A stretch of 64,000 nt of DNA from an uncultured Pseudomonadales bacterium (GTDB taxonomy: Bacteria; Pseudomonadota; Gammaproteobacteria; Pseudomonadales; Porticoccaceae), in contig CALSQH010000013.1 in the NCBI GenBank assembly GCA_943788445.1, forward strand, positions 1 to 64,000, read 5' to 3'. The position numbers and the translations under genes are program-made. Shown here one piece after another: positions 35,867 through 45,118 of this stretch. The notes beneath the pieces are model-generated. The model made no database searches. It was given only the letters and a program-made list of their open reading frames with translations, and had not been told where the DNA came from. The number at the start of each line of letters is the position of its first letter. Position 1 is the stretch's first letter.

Positions 35867-37075
35867 ATGACAGAGATTCTCTACCCAAAAAATCTCCATA
35901 AAAATCAGCTCTACAATAAACTGCTTATCGTCCTATTTTTGGCACTGGTATTTGGTGCCAGTATTACCACCTGGGGAAATTTAGATAATTCGGTTCAACC
36001 TGAAGCGCTATTTGATCGCCAATCGTTACTCTCAGGTGAGTTGGCGCGAGATTTTGAAGAGCAGTACGACGAAGGTTTCTCGCTTCAGCAGATTGGTCTC
36101 AATGTCTGGACTGCATTCCAATATGTGATTTTTAATGAGGCAAAAAAGGGCTTATTGATCGGTACCAATGGATGGTTTTTTTCCACTGAAGAATTTATTG
36201 CTCCTGCGGGTGGTGAACAGGCATTGAAAAATAATATTGAATTTATTGCTCAGGCTTCTCGTCAGTTGACCCGTCGTGGTGTTGGTTTGATGGTTGTGCT
36301 GATTCCTTCCAAGGCAAGAGTGGTCGAGGCCCAGACGGGAAGCCACCAGCCGACGAAAATTCATCGAGAAATGTATTCGCAGGTGATTAAGACACTTCAA
36401 AAAAAGCATATTCTTACAGTGGATGGATTTAGAGCCATGCGTGCTCACTCTCAGCCTAAATCTCTCTATCTTAAAACCGATACCCACTGGACACCGCAGG
36501 GTGCAAAGATAATTGCCTCAAGTTCCGCCGCGCTTTTTTATCAGAATTTACCTCAGCTGAGTTTGAGCCAGCAAAAATTTAATACAGAAACCATTGGCGA
36601 GGAGTCGCTAGAGGGCGACTTGTTGCGCTTTCTGCCGCTGGCGCCGCTATTTGAGAAACTTATGCCAGCAGCAGAAACCATAGAATTAACTCAGACCTAT
36701 TCTGCAAATAATGATTTTCTATTTGCAAATGAGCCGATTGAAGAACCAGAGCTGTTTGAGGATGAACTCGCAACTCTTCCAGAAGTTGTGCTGTTGGGCA
36801 CCAGCTTTAGTGCAGATCGGCGCTGGAATTTTGACGGTGCTTTAAAGCAGGCGCTCGCGGTTGACGTGGAAAATCTTGCTGAACAGGGGCAGGGGCCAAT
36901 AATGCCAATGGCCAATTTCTTGAATGATTATTTGCCTACAGCCGACAACTTAAAATTGGTGATTTGGGAAATCCCTGAACGTTACCTGCCTATAGCTTAT
37001 CCGCAGGCTTATTCGCAGTCGAGTTTAAATATGGCAAGTACCTCTTATAAAAACAGTATTACGGAGATTAAATAG
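35867..37075 (+). CDS. algJ: Alginate O-acetyltransferase AlgJ
   Basis: This 402-aa periplasmic SGNH-like protein is anchored by an N-terminal membrane segment (LLIVLFLALVFGASITTWG). Motifs are IGTNGWFFSTEEF, VLIPSKARVVE, KTDTHWTPQGAK (the catalytic D-x-H-W) and VLLGTSFSADRRWNFDGAL (the serine motif GTSFS). It receives acetyl from AlgI in alginate acetylation. Its stop overlaps the GTG of algF. Confidence 0.88.
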   Translation: MTEILYPKNLHKNQLYNKLLIVLFLALVFGASITTWGNLDNSVQPEALFDRQSLLSGELARDFEEQYDEGFSLQQIGLNVWTAFQYVIFNEAKKGLLIGTNGWFFSTEEFIAPAGGEQALKNNIEFIAQASRQLTRRGVGLMVVLIPSKARVVEAQTGSHQPTKIHREMYSQVIKTLQKKHILTVDGFRAMRAHSQPKSLYLKTDTHWTPQGAKIIASSSAALFYQNLPQLSLSQQKFNTETIGEESLEGDLLRFLPLAPLFEKLMPAAETIELTQTYSANNDFLFANEPIEEPELFEDELATLPEVVLLGTSFSADRRWNFDGALKQALAVDVENLAEQGQGPIMPMANFLNDYLPTADNLKLVIWEIPERYLPIAYPQAYSQSSLNMASTSYKNSITEIK

Positions 37076-37752
37076 TGAAGCAGCAGGCCCTTATAAAATT
37101 TATAGCACTTTTAGCGCCTCTGGTATTTAGTTGCATTTCGTTTAGCAGTTGGGCAGATGAGGCGGCTCTATATGATCTGGCGCCAAAGGGTTCAGCTTTT
37201 TTGCGGATTATTAATCTGCGGGAACATAGCTCGGATCGGCCATATAATAATAGGCTGACACTACGTATTCAGAATAAACATATATCCACAGATGCCTATT
37301 GCAGCGCCTCTGAGTTTATCTATGTGACGCCGGGAGAGTATCGCAAGAAGATCAATGGCTTGCAGTGGGAAGGTACTCTAGAGCCCGATAAGGCTTATGC
37401 ACTGGTAGTTGAGGATAACTCGGTGAGACTTCTGAAGGATTATCGCGCGCAAGATTCACGGCGCGCGGTATTAGCTGTACATAACTTTTCCAAACTTTCA
37501 CAGCTCGATTTAGAAACAGCTACATCTGCGAGATCGGTATTTGAGAATATCCCTCAAGGAGGATCTGTTGCTCGAGCGATTAACCCACTTAAGAGCGCAT
37601 TTTCGGTCATTCAAAGGACTGCTGGTAAGAAAGAAAGGATTACGGTTACTGATCCGATGATTTTTCAATCCGGTGTTTTATCGAGCTTATTTATCTGTGG
37701 AGATCAGAGCGAATTAGTTGTCCATTGGGCGGATAGAATGGGAAATCGCTAA
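37075..37752 (+). CDS. algF: Alginate O-acetyltransferase AlgF
   Basis: This 225-aa periplasmic protein has a signal peptide ending FSSWADEA. The mature start AALYDLAPKGSAFLRIINL matches the AlgF pattern (ALY...PKGSAF.R..N). It assists AlgI/AlgJ. GTG start overlapping the algJ stop; the next gene starts directly after its TAA. Length is normal for the family. Confidence 0.88.
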   Translation: MKQQALIKFIALLAPLVFSCISFSSWADEAALYDLAPKGSAFLRIINLREHSSDRPYNNRLTLRIQNKHISTDAYCSASEFIYVTPGEYRKKINGLQWEGTLEPDKAYALVVEDNSVRLLKDYRAQDSRRAVLAVHNFSKLSQLDLETATSARSVFENIPQGGSVARAINPLKSAFSVIQRTAGKKERITVTDPMIFQSGVLSSLFICGDQSELVVHWADRMGNR

Positions 37753-38793
37753 ATGACTCTATTTGAAATCAAAGCCTATTCAAGTAAAGCCTATTGCTGG
37801 CTAGCGCAGGTAATTGTATTGAGTTTTGTCTGTTGTGCTCTAGCCAATGCTAGCAATATTCCAGCAGTTAAAATTACACTCTGTGATACCGCCGATCGCC
37901 CAGAGAGTTACCGCGGCAAATTTTTGAAGAACTTTAAGACCCTGCAAAAAGGCGAAAGGGATTGGCTTTATCGGGATATGGATTTAAAGCGCACTTACGG
38001 CCCCAGACAGCCTGGTTATAAAAATTTGCAGCAGTTGCAGCAGGCTCTACAGGCAAGGGGTACAGCCCTCGTTATGGTGCCCATTCCGGGGCGTGCGCTA
38101 ATACATCCCGAGTATCTGGGCGAGATTGATTACGACGTGCCACGAGCACGCAAGTCTTATATTAATTATCTGCAGAAACTGCGCGACACTGGGATTGCGG
38201 TGCCGAAGATTGATAGCCTTTTTGAACAGACCCAGAGCAAACCGATGTTTTTCGCCCGCGACCATCATTGGAACCATCACGGTGCTCGTACCATTGCCAG
38301 ATTGACCGCCTATGCAATCAAGGCTGAAAAAAAGCTTTACTCTGGAATTGAAAAGCAAAAATTTGAAAGCTTTGCTGTGGGTAGCGATCACAATCAGGGC
38401 AGTTTGCAGCGAGCGGCATTGGAGCTCTGTGAGCAACGTTATCCCAAAGAACCGTTTAAACTTTACCAGACAGTGGCTAAGGGTAGCGATGACCTGTTTG
38501 GTGATCTACCCGAGCCACAGATTGTTCTTGTTGGCACCAGTAATAGCAAAAGTAGCCTGAATTTTAACTTCGATGGTTTTCTTGCCCATTACATCGGTGC
38601 TGCGGTTATTAATAAGGCCAAAAGTGGTAGTGGTTTTGGTGGTGCATTAAAAGATTATCTAAACAGCGACGACTTTCGACAGTCCCCGCCGAGATTTTTA
38701 GTCTGGGAAGTTCCCGGTTATTACTCACTTAATGACCAGGCTTTTTTTGATCAAATTCTAATGAATCTTCGGGGCGATGGAGGCCAGTCATAA
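37753..38793 (+). CDS. AlgX/AlgJ-like SGNH acetyltransferase
   Basis: A 346-aa secreted protein (signal segment ending CCALANASN). SGNH-type motifs: KGERDWLYRDMDL, VMVPIPGRALIHP, FFARDHHWNHHGA (the D-x-H-W region) and IVLVGTSNSKSSLNFNFDG (the nucleophile GTS). It resembles the N-terminal catalytic domain of AlgX but, at 346 aa, lacks the C-terminal carbohydrate-binding module of the 474-aa Pseudomonas protein. Adjacent to algF, it probably performs the terminal acetyl transfer or replaces AlgX in the periplasmic complex. The start is immediately after the algF stop. Confidence 0.8.
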   Translation: MTLFEIKAYSSKAYCWLAQVIVLSFVCCALANASNIPAVKITLCDTADRPESYRGKFLKNFKTLQKGERDWLYRDMDLKRTYGPRQPGYKNLQQLQQALQARGTALVMVPIPGRALIHPEYLGEIDYDVPRARKSYINYLQKLRDTGIAVPKIDSLFEQTQSKPMFFARDHHWNHHGARTIARLTAYAIKAEKKLYSGIEKQKFESFAVGSDHNQGSLQRAALELCEQRYPKEPFKLYQTVAKGSDDLFGDLPEPQIVLVGTSNSKSSLNFNFDGFLAHYIGAAVINKAKSGSGFGGALKDYLNSDDFRQSPPRFLVWEVPGYYSLNDQAFFDQILMNLRGDGGQS

Positions 38794-39926
38794 AAAACTA
38801 TCTTGCGGCAATTTTTATCAGTAGTGCAGCCATGGGTGTCGCTGCTGACGATCAGTTGCGTATCTCTGCAAGCGTTGGTTACGACAGTAACCCCTACAAA
38901 CTCTCATCGCCTGAGGCTCTTCAGGCCGGAGCAGAATATAAAGCTGTAACGTTCAACTACAGGGGTGAGAGCCATCTACAGGGCAATTCAAAAAAGGCCA
39001 ATTTACGTTACCGGCTGGACTTGCAAAAAGATATTTACAATCACAGCAACAGTGCTGCTGACAATTCAAGGTTAGATGGACGCCTGCGTTGGATTGGGCG
39101 CTTTAAGTTCGGTGAGCAGAAAGCTAACCTTATGTTGAGTGGCGATATACGCAGTGAGCGAAATACCTATTATAGTCAAATTCAGCGTCAGGTTGCCGAG
39201 ACCAGCGATGGTGATCTGATTGACAACCGATTCTGTTTCGATGCGGCAAATTTGAGTGCAGAACTGGTTTATTACGCCGATAAAAAACAGTCCTGGTCAC
39301 TGCTAACCCAAACGGGTCAACGCAATTACCGACAGGATTATGACAATGTCGGTCTTGAGTCCATAGATTTTAATGAATTTCGTCTACAGCCCAGCTTTCG
39401 CTACAAGGCAGAATCCGGATCTAATTTAAGGCTTTTTGTCTACCATAAATCCCGTCACTACAGCGACCTGCAGAATGATATCGACAGCGATTCATCACTG
39501 GTCGAATATGCTCTAAATGGGTATGGCGCAGTTTTTAGTAAATCTCTTAATAAAAATTTAGACAGTTCATTTTATCTCAGCGGCTACTTTGCCCGAGACA
39601 ATGGGCAGGGCATTCGCGACCTCGATTATCATAAGCTTACGGCAACCCTTAACTATCGACTTGGCAGTAAGGCCAATATCGAAGTCATTGGTCAAGCCTA
39701 CCAGCGAGCCTATTTGAGTCGACAGGTATCCCCAGAGGAATCAGAAACACGAAGTGCCGGTGATCGCAGGACTGGAATGGTACTGGAAATTATCTATAGC
39801 CAAGCGCTGTCTTCTGAATCTCTTCGAGGGTTAGTTTCTTTTCGATGGGAGACTGAACATAACTCTTTGGGCGTGCTGGATTATCAGCGGAAAATATTAA
39901 ATGTTGGATTACAGTACCAGCTTTGA
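38790..39926 (+). CDS. Outer-membrane beta-barrel, probable export porin
   Basis: About 378 aa if read from the ATA at 38790, which overlaps the previous TAA and sits 6 nt after a perfect GGAGG (38779-38783). That start gives a proper signal peptide (KNYLAAIFISSAAMGVAA, cut before DDQL); the first ATG (38832) would lose it. The mature part alternates aromatic and polar residues in strands, ends in the outer-membrane signature NVGLQYQL, and has YHKSRHYSDLQNDIDSDS loops. It lies where algE or algK would be expected, so alginate export is a reasonable guess. It has no clear AlgE similarity that I can see by eye. Confidence 0.7.
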   Translation: MKNYLAAIFISSAAMGVAADDQLRISASVGYDSNPYKLSSPEALQAGAEYKAVTFNYRGESHLQGNSKKANLRYRLDLQKDIYNHSNSAADNSRLDGRLRWIGRFKFGEQKANLMLSGDIRSERNTYYSQIQRQVAETSDGDLIDNRFCFDAANLSAELVYYADKKQSWSLLTQTGQRNYRQDYDNVGLESIDFNEFRLQPSFRYKAESGSNLRLFVYHKSRHYSDLQNDIDSDSSLVEYALNGYGAVFSKSLNKNLDSSFYLSGYFARDNGQGIRDLDYHKLTATLNYRLGSKANIEVIGQAYQRAYLSRQVSPEESETRSAGDRRTGMVLEIIYSQALSSESLRGLVSFRWETEHNSLGVLDYQRKILNVGLQYQL

Positions 39927-40098
39927 TTAAAGGGTTGTCTTTGGTTGTTAGTGATTTATTAAGCTGCAATTGTAAAAAATATTAATATTTCTATGTGAAT
40001 TCATATAATTAGTACTAGTATGTCTATATATTAATGAATAAATGTGGGTTGTATTATTAACAGACGATAAATTAATTTACCTAGTTGGGCGTGGATTT

Positions 40099-40665
40099 AT
40101 GAAAGGATTTGTACTTGCTGGTGCTTTGAGTTTTTTAGAAAATCTTTTTGACCAAGATGTTGTATGGGACCAAATGGATTATCGCGAAATCCCGGAGGGA
40201 GGTATTTATTCACCTATGATTGATTACCCTGATGAGTCCCTTCAGAAATTGATTGAGCACGTGGCTGGTTTTCTTAATATGCCGTGTAGCAGGTTATCGA
40301 AGATAATGGGCATACATCTTTTCGCAGAGTTATTGTCCCTTAACCCGAGCTGGGTTGAGCAGGCTGGAAATACATTTGAATTGCTGAAAAGTCATGATAC
40401 GGCATTAAATGAGGATATGGAAAGGGCATTTCCAGGGTTTATAGGTCCATCCTTTGATTGTTTTGAATTCAGTTCAGATAGAATGAAGATCAACTATAAA
40501 TCATTGTTTCTCCCAGCAGATGTTGCTGAGGGCTTAATAGCCGCTGCGGCTATTCACTACAATGAAAATTTCTTTATTGAGCCTATAAAACCTGATCTAA
40601 CGGTGAATTTTAACCTGCAATTTATTTTACGGCGTAAATGTAAAAATGAAATAAAAGCGACTTAA
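40099..40665 (+). CDS. Divergent H-NOX-like protein
   Basis: This 188-aa protein starts at the canonical-looking MKGFVLAG (ATG 40099, GTGGA upstream). The H-NOX fold is supported by the N-terminal alpha-helical part, the FPGFIGPSFDCFEFS segment and the NYKSLFLPADVAEGLIAAAA stretch that corresponds to Y.S.R. Two features are odd: the position of the proximal heme histidine (L-H-E before the FP) reads LNED, with Asn 104, and the arginine of Y-S-R is Phe 137. It may not bind heme in the usual way. It is followed 95 bp later by a soluble histidine kinase, the standard H-NOX partner. Confidence 0.72.
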   Translation: MKGFVLAGALSFLENLFDQDVVWDQMDYREIPEGGIYSPMIDYPDESLQKLIEHVAGFLNMPCSRLSKIMGIHLFAELLSLNPSWVEQAGNTFELLKSHDTALNEDMERAFPGFIGPSFDCFEFSSDRMKINYKSLFLPADVAEGLIAAAAIHYNENFFIEPIKPDLTVNFNLQFILRRKCKNEIKAT

Positions 40666-40759
40666 TTTTTAAAAAAAACTGGAGTTACATTGCCATGCAT
40701 GGCTTACCTTTTATGGTTACCAATTCTATATTCAATAACCTCTGTTGCTGTGTTCACTT

Positions 40760-41773
40760 ATGAATGAGCAGACTAACTATATCCAACCACTAGAAAATAA
40801 ACTGCGTCGTGAAATAGCTGCACGATATCAGGCCGAGCAACTTCTCGAAGAGAAAAGTCGAGAGCTCTATAAGACTAATTTGGAGTTGTATTTGCGCAAT
40901 CAAAAGATTGCCGAGCAAAGTAGGGATCTTCAGAAGCAGGTGGTTGAATTAAAGGAGACTCGCGAGCAATTAGTGCAGTCGGAAAAGATGGCAGTAATTG
41001 GACAGCTAGCCGCTGGAGTTGCCCATGAAATTAATAATCCAGTGGGGTTTGTCGCCAGTAATCTGGATACCTTGAGTGACTATGTAGTTGATTTATGTAC
41101 CCTTGTCACTAAGCAGGATCAGTGTCTTGCGATGCTGGTGGGAGAGCGGGACAAAGATTATAAATTATTTGATGATCTGCGACTTTTTATCGATAAAATT
41201 AATCTCGATTATCTGCTGCCGGACATAGAACAACTCATCAACGATTCTATTGAGGGCACCCAAAGAGTCGAGCAAATTGTTGCCGATCTCTCGGATTTCT
41301 CCCATCTGAAAGCACCCCAAGCCAGATTAGAGGATATTAATATTCTCATGCAAAAGACCATCAATATAGCGTCTAACGAACTTAAATATAAGGCTGAAAT
41401 AGAGCTGCATCTGGCTGAACTTCCACCCGTTGTTTGCCACGGGGGAAAGATAGGTCAGGTATTTCTCAATTTGCTGGTCAATGCTGCGCAGGCTATAAAA
41501 AAGCGTGGGTTGATTACTGTTGCTACTGGTAATGATGGGCAGACTGTATGGATTCAAATTACCGATGATGGCTGTGGTATCTCGAAGACCAATTTGGGAA
41601 AAATATTCGATCCTTTTTTCACCACAAAAGAAATTGGCAAAGGCACAGGCCTTGGTTTGCATGTGGTAAAAGCAGCGGTAGATATGCACGGCGGTGATAT
41701 TTATGTCAGTAGTACAGAAGGTTGCGGCGCTTCATTTAAAATTGTTTTACCCGTCGCTGGTGCAGTCAAATAA
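40760..41773 (+). CDS. Soluble sensor histidine kinase
   Basis: About 337 aa from ATG 40760. An N-terminal coiled coil (residues 10-70), no membrane segment, then a HisKA-type dimerisation region with the phospho-acceptor AAGVAHEINNPVGFV, an N-box (NLLVNAAQAI), the G1 box DDGCGI, a F box and G2 GKGTGLGLHVV. It belongs to the H-NOX-associated kinase type (HnoK-like). Between the H-NOX-like gene and the NtrC-type regulator, it likely passes the signal to the latter. The 157-bp gap to the regulator holds a GTGGCTC/GAGCCAC hairpin. Confidence 0.85.
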   Translation: MNEQTNYIQPLENKLRREIAARYQAEQLLEEKSRELYKTNLELYLRNQKIAEQSRDLQKQVVELKETREQLVQSEKMAVIGQLAAGVAHEINNPVGFVASNLDTLSDYVVDLCTLVTKQDQCLAMLVGERDKDYKLFDDLRLFIDKINLDYLLPDIEQLINDSIEGTQRVEQIVADLSDFSHLKAPQARLEDINILMQKTINIASNELKYKAEIELHLAELPPVVCHGGKIGQVFLNLLVNAAQAIKKRGLITVATGNDGQTVWIQITDDGCGISKTNLGKIFDPFFTTKEIGKGTGLGLHVVKAAVDMHGGDIYVSSTEGCGASFKIVLPVAGAVK

Positions 41774-41930
41774 ATCGCTGATGTGGTGACGGTATATTTG
41801 ACAAAAATGCATTGAACAACTAAAAACTACTGCAAGAATAATAATAATTTGCAGGAAGCATTTGGGTGGCTCGCTATAGATAGCACTTTTAGAGAGCCAC
41901 TGAAAATTACACAGGAGGGACCTGTTTAAA

Positions 41931-43337
41931 ATGAATAATAGTCAACCTACCATACTACTGGTCGATGATGAGCGGCGTGTTCTCTCATCACTTACACGCT
42001 GCCTGGCAAGACTCGGCGTCAATTTGGTCGATTACAGCTGTCCACAACTGGCACTGGAATTTGTCGAAGAAAACCGGCCTGATCTGGTGATTTCTGATCA
42101 GCGTATGCCGTTGATGCAGGGCAGTGAAATGCTCAGTAAGATTAAGGCGGTCTGGCCGGATGTTCACACCATTATTCTTAGTGGTTACAGTGATTTGGAA
42201 TCGCTCTCCGATGCATTCAATCGACGGGTTATAGATCGTTTTATCAGTAAACCTTGGGATAATAATGAGTTGCGCTTGGTTGTGAATGCGGCGCTCAGAG
42301 AGCAGGGGTTGTTTGGTTTCAATGCCGAGAAAAATACACAGACCACTGCTGACTTCCACGGTATGCTCAGCACTAACCCATCCATGTACCGTCTATTTGA
42401 AAGGATTACTAAGTCGGCGCGAGCCAATATTCCTATTTTTATTTCGGGTGAAACCGGAACCGGTAAAGAGTTGGTGGCTAAAGCCTGTCATTTGGAGAGC
42501 CCGAGAAAGTCGCAGCCGTTTATTGCTATGAACTGCGCCAACTTAAATGAGAATCTAATAGAGTCACAGCTGTTTGGTCACAAAAAAGGCGCCTTCACTG
42601 GTGCCACTGCGGAGCATCATGGATTGTTCGCCGCGGCGGGGCAGGGTACGCTTTTTCTCGATGAGGTAACCACACTGCCATTGCCGCTGCAGGCGAAACT
42701 GCTGCGGGTTATTCAGGAGCGTGAATTCTCACCGGTGGGCTGTCACCAGACCTATTCGTTTGGCGCACAGTTGTTGACGGCTTCGTCTACCACGCTTGCC
42801 GAAGCCGTTGAGCGCGGTCAGTTTCGAGAAGACCTCTATTATCGCCTCAATGTTATTCCTCTCAGGTTGCCGCCATTGCGCGATCGTGGTGAGGATGTGG
42901 TTATTATGGCCGAGCACTTTTTTCAGCTATTTGCTCGGCGTGAACAGAAGGTTTTTAAAGGCTTTAGTCAAGATGCCAAACAGTTCTTGCGCCAATATTC
43001 CTGGCCCGGCAATGTCCGTCAGTTAGAAAACCTTACTCACAGTATTGTGGTGCTCACTGATCAGGAAATTGTTGATGAATCGATGCTTCGCACGGCACTA
43101 GATGGGGGTATTCAAATAGACCATGCAAAGCCTGTCTATGGGCTAGAAAATAGTTCTTATAAACTGAATGGGGCTGAGGGGTCGGATACTGATGCAGTTG
43201 AGGTTAGACCCCTGTGGCTGGTGGAGAAAAATACCATTGAAATGGCTATAGCTAACTGTGATGGCAATATACCTAAAGCGGCGAGTCTACTCGGGGTAAG
43301 CCCCTCAACCATTTACCGCAAGCAGAAGAATTGGTGA
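41931..43337 (+). CDS. NtrC-type sigma-54 response regulator
   Basis: This is a 468-aa protein. Receiver domain (ILLVDDERRVL, DLVISDQRMPL with the phospho-acceptor Asp), sigma-54 AAA domain (GETGTGKELVAKA, KKGAFTGATAEHHG containing GAFTGA, LFLDEV, LYYRLNVIPLRLPPLRDR) and a Fis-type HTH (KAASLLGVSPSTIYRKQ). Ribosome-binding site AGGAGG 13 bp upstream. It is analogous to AlgB, the NtrC-type regulator of alginate in Pseudomonas. Given sigma-54 promoters before alg44, algI and algD, it is the probable activator of the alginate genes. Confidence 0.9.
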   Translation: MNNSQPTILLVDDERRVLSSLTRCLARLGVNLVDYSCPQLALEFVEENRPDLVISDQRMPLMQGSEMLSKIKAVWPDVHTIILSGYSDLESLSDAFNRRVIDRFISKPWDNNELRLVVNAALREQGLFGFNAEKNTQTTADFHGMLSTNPSMYRLFERITKSARANIPIFISGETGTGKELVAKACHLESPRKSQPFIAMNCANLNENLIESQLFGHKKGAFTGATAEHHGLFAAAGQGTLFLDEVTTLPLPLQAKLLRVIQEREFSPVGCHQTYSFGAQLLTASSTTLAEAVERGQFREDLYYRLNVIPLRLPPLRDRGEDVVIMAEHFFQLFARREQKVFKGFSQDAKQFLRQYSWPGNVRQLENLTHSIVVLTDQEIVDESMLRTALDGGIQIDHAKPVYGLENSSYKLNGAEGSDTDAVEVRPLWLVEKNTIEMAIANCDGNIPKAASLLGVSPSTIYRKQKNW

Positions 43338-43373
43338 ATGCCAGCTTAGTGTTGCGATTTTGTTATAGCGATG

Positions 43374-43389
43374 TGCAATGCATTTTGCA
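43374..43389. promoter_or_regulatory. Candidate UAS upstream of algD
   Basis: TGCAATGCATTTTGCA (43374-43389), a near-perfect palindrome whose right half, GCATTTTGCA, is the reverse complement of TGCAAAATGC seen at 34193-34202. It lies about 100 bp upstream of the sigma-54 promoter of algD. Confidence 0.55.
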
Positions 43390-43487
43390 AAACTCTCCAA
43401 TATGGACGTCTTATTTTCCTGAGGTGTTAGATTAAATGAACTACATAAATAGCTAATAATATTGCAAAAAATAATTATTTTAATAAG

Positions 43488-43503
43488 TTGGCACAGAGTT
43501 TGC
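43488..43503 (+). promoter_or_regulatory. Sigma-54 promoter of algD
   Basis: TTGGCAC (43488-43494), five bases, TTGC (43500-43503), a perfect -24/-12 match about 70 bp upstream of the algD start, and directly after the NtrC-type regulator gene. In Pseudomonas, algD uses AlgU and AlgB; here sigma-54 dependence is indicated. Confidence 0.85.
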
Positions 43504-43573
43504 GATGAACTAGGGCAGAGGTTATCTGATTACAGATATACCAATGACGGCTGCCATGCCCAGGGGAGAAATA

Positions 43574-45082
43574 ATGTTAAATGACAATGGATTAGATTCA
43601 GCTTCAAGCCTCAGTGAACTTTCGGTTTTGGAAAAAAATACGCTATTAGATATCGTTCATAACAATGTTACGTCGCTTAAACCGGCACTTAAATCACCAC
43701 AACCTATCCCGCCATCCACAGCGGCGAATGATCAAAGTTTAGGTTTTAATCTTGATTCCTTACCGATCCCAGAGATCGGCACAAAGCCAACCATCAGCAT
43801 ATTCGGGTTAGGTTACGTAGGCGCCGTTTCTGCAGCCTGTTTTTCCGACCGCGGACATTCGGTGATTGGTGTTGATCCAGATGCAGATAAGGTTGCGACT
43901 CTAAATCGCGGTGAGTCGCCAATTGTTGAAGAGGGATTGGCCACACTATTGGATAATGCGCGCCAAGTGGGTCGCCTTGAAGCTATGTGTGATTCCCATC
44001 GAGCGGTAATGGAGTCAGATGTAACCCTGGTCTGCGTTGGGACCCCAACCGGCCCTGACGGTGGATGTGATCTCAAATACTTGCGTATGGCCTCTGAACA
44101 GATTGGTGCCGCGCTGTCGGTCAAGGATGATTATCATCTGGTCGTGTTCCGCAGTACCGTTCCGCCCAAAACTACTCGTGATGTTTTGATACCAATTCTG
44201 GAGAAGGTTTCAGGGAAGCGTTGCGGCAGTGATTTTGGGGTTGCCTTCAATCCCGAGTTCCTACGCGAGAGCAGTGCGATTAGAGATTTCTATGAACCAC
44301 CAAAAACCGTTGTTGGCGCCGTTGATCAGCGCAGCTCATTGGCTGCAGCCCAGCTTTATAAGGGCCTACCCGGCGAGCTGATTGAAACCAGTATTGAAGC
44401 CGCTGAATTTGTAAAATATATCGATAACACCTGGCATGGCTTGAAAGTCAGTTTTGGCAATGAGGTGGGGCGTCTGTGTAAAGCCATGGGTGTTGACAGT
44501 CATCTGGTGATGGATATTTTTGTTAAGGACACCAAACTAAATTTATCCCCATACTATCTAAAACCCGGTTTCGCGTTCGGCGGTTCCTGTCTGCCCAAAG
44601 ATGCTCGCGGAATTATGCATTTAGCGGCTGACAACAGTGTAAACACGCCGCTGATTGACAGCATTATCAATTCCAATGACCGCCATATTGAACACGCGCT
44701 ATCGCTGATTGTTGCTCATAAGATAAAACGTGTCGGGATAGTTGGCCTTACGTTTAAAGCGGATACGGATGATCTGCGTGAAAGTCCCCTGTTGGAACTG
44801 GTCAAACAGTTGCGCGAGAGAGGACATGAAATACGTTATTTTGACCCTAATGTTAAACCTGAAGATCTGTTGAGAATGGGGCTAGACGCTCAGGTAAGTG
44901 ATTCGCAGTGTATGATTGTTGATCAATTGATTGCCACCACAGATATGCTTGTGGTTGGCCACAATACAGATTACGGCAGAGATGCTGCAAAAATTGCTAA
45001 ACGTTTTATGCCGGTGATTGATCTGGTCGGTCTCGGAAATTCATATAAATATGCCAAAAATTGCCAAGGTATCTGTTGGTAG
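43574..45082 (+). CDS. algD: GDP-mannose 6-dehydrogenase AlgD
   Basis: About 502 aa from ATG 43574, chosen for AGGGGAG 7 bp upstream; ATG 43544 lacks such a site. After an unusual N-terminal extension of about 70 polar residues comes the Rossmann NAD motif ISIFGLGYVGAVSAACFSDRG, then EFLRESSAIRDFYEPP, the central helix with DNTWHGLKVSF and the catalytic-Cys region GFAFGGSCLPKDARG. It makes GDP-mannuronate, the committed precursor of alginate. The extension is absent from Pseudomonas AlgD (436 aa) and might be regulatory. Confidence 0.94.
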   Translation: MLNDNGLDSASSLSELSVLEKNTLLDIVHNNVTSLKPALKSPQPIPPSTAANDQSLGFNLDSLPIPEIGTKPTISIFGLGYVGAVSAACFSDRGHSVIGVDPDADKVATLNRGESPIVEEGLATLLDNARQVGRLEAMCDSHRAVMESDVTLVCVGTPTGPDGGCDLKYLRMASEQIGAALSVKDDYHLVVFRSTVPPKTTRDVLIPILEKVSGKRCGSDFGVAFNPEFLRESSAIRDFYEPPKTVVGAVDQRSSLAAAQLYKGLPGELIETSIEAAEFVKYIDNTWHGLKVSFGNEVGRLCKAMGVDSHLVMDIFVKDTKLNLSPYYLKPGFAFGGSCLPKDARGIMHLAADNSVNTPLIDSIINSNDRHIEHALSLIVAHKIKRVGIVGLTFKADTDDLRESPLLELVKQLRERGHEIRYFDPNVKPEDLLRMGLDAQVSDSQCMIVDQLIATTDMLVVGHNTDYGRDAAKIAKRFMPVIDLVGLGNSYKYAKNCQGICW

Positions 45083-45118
45083 GGCGTGATTAAAAGCAGA
45101 ACGGGAGTAAGGGTGGAT

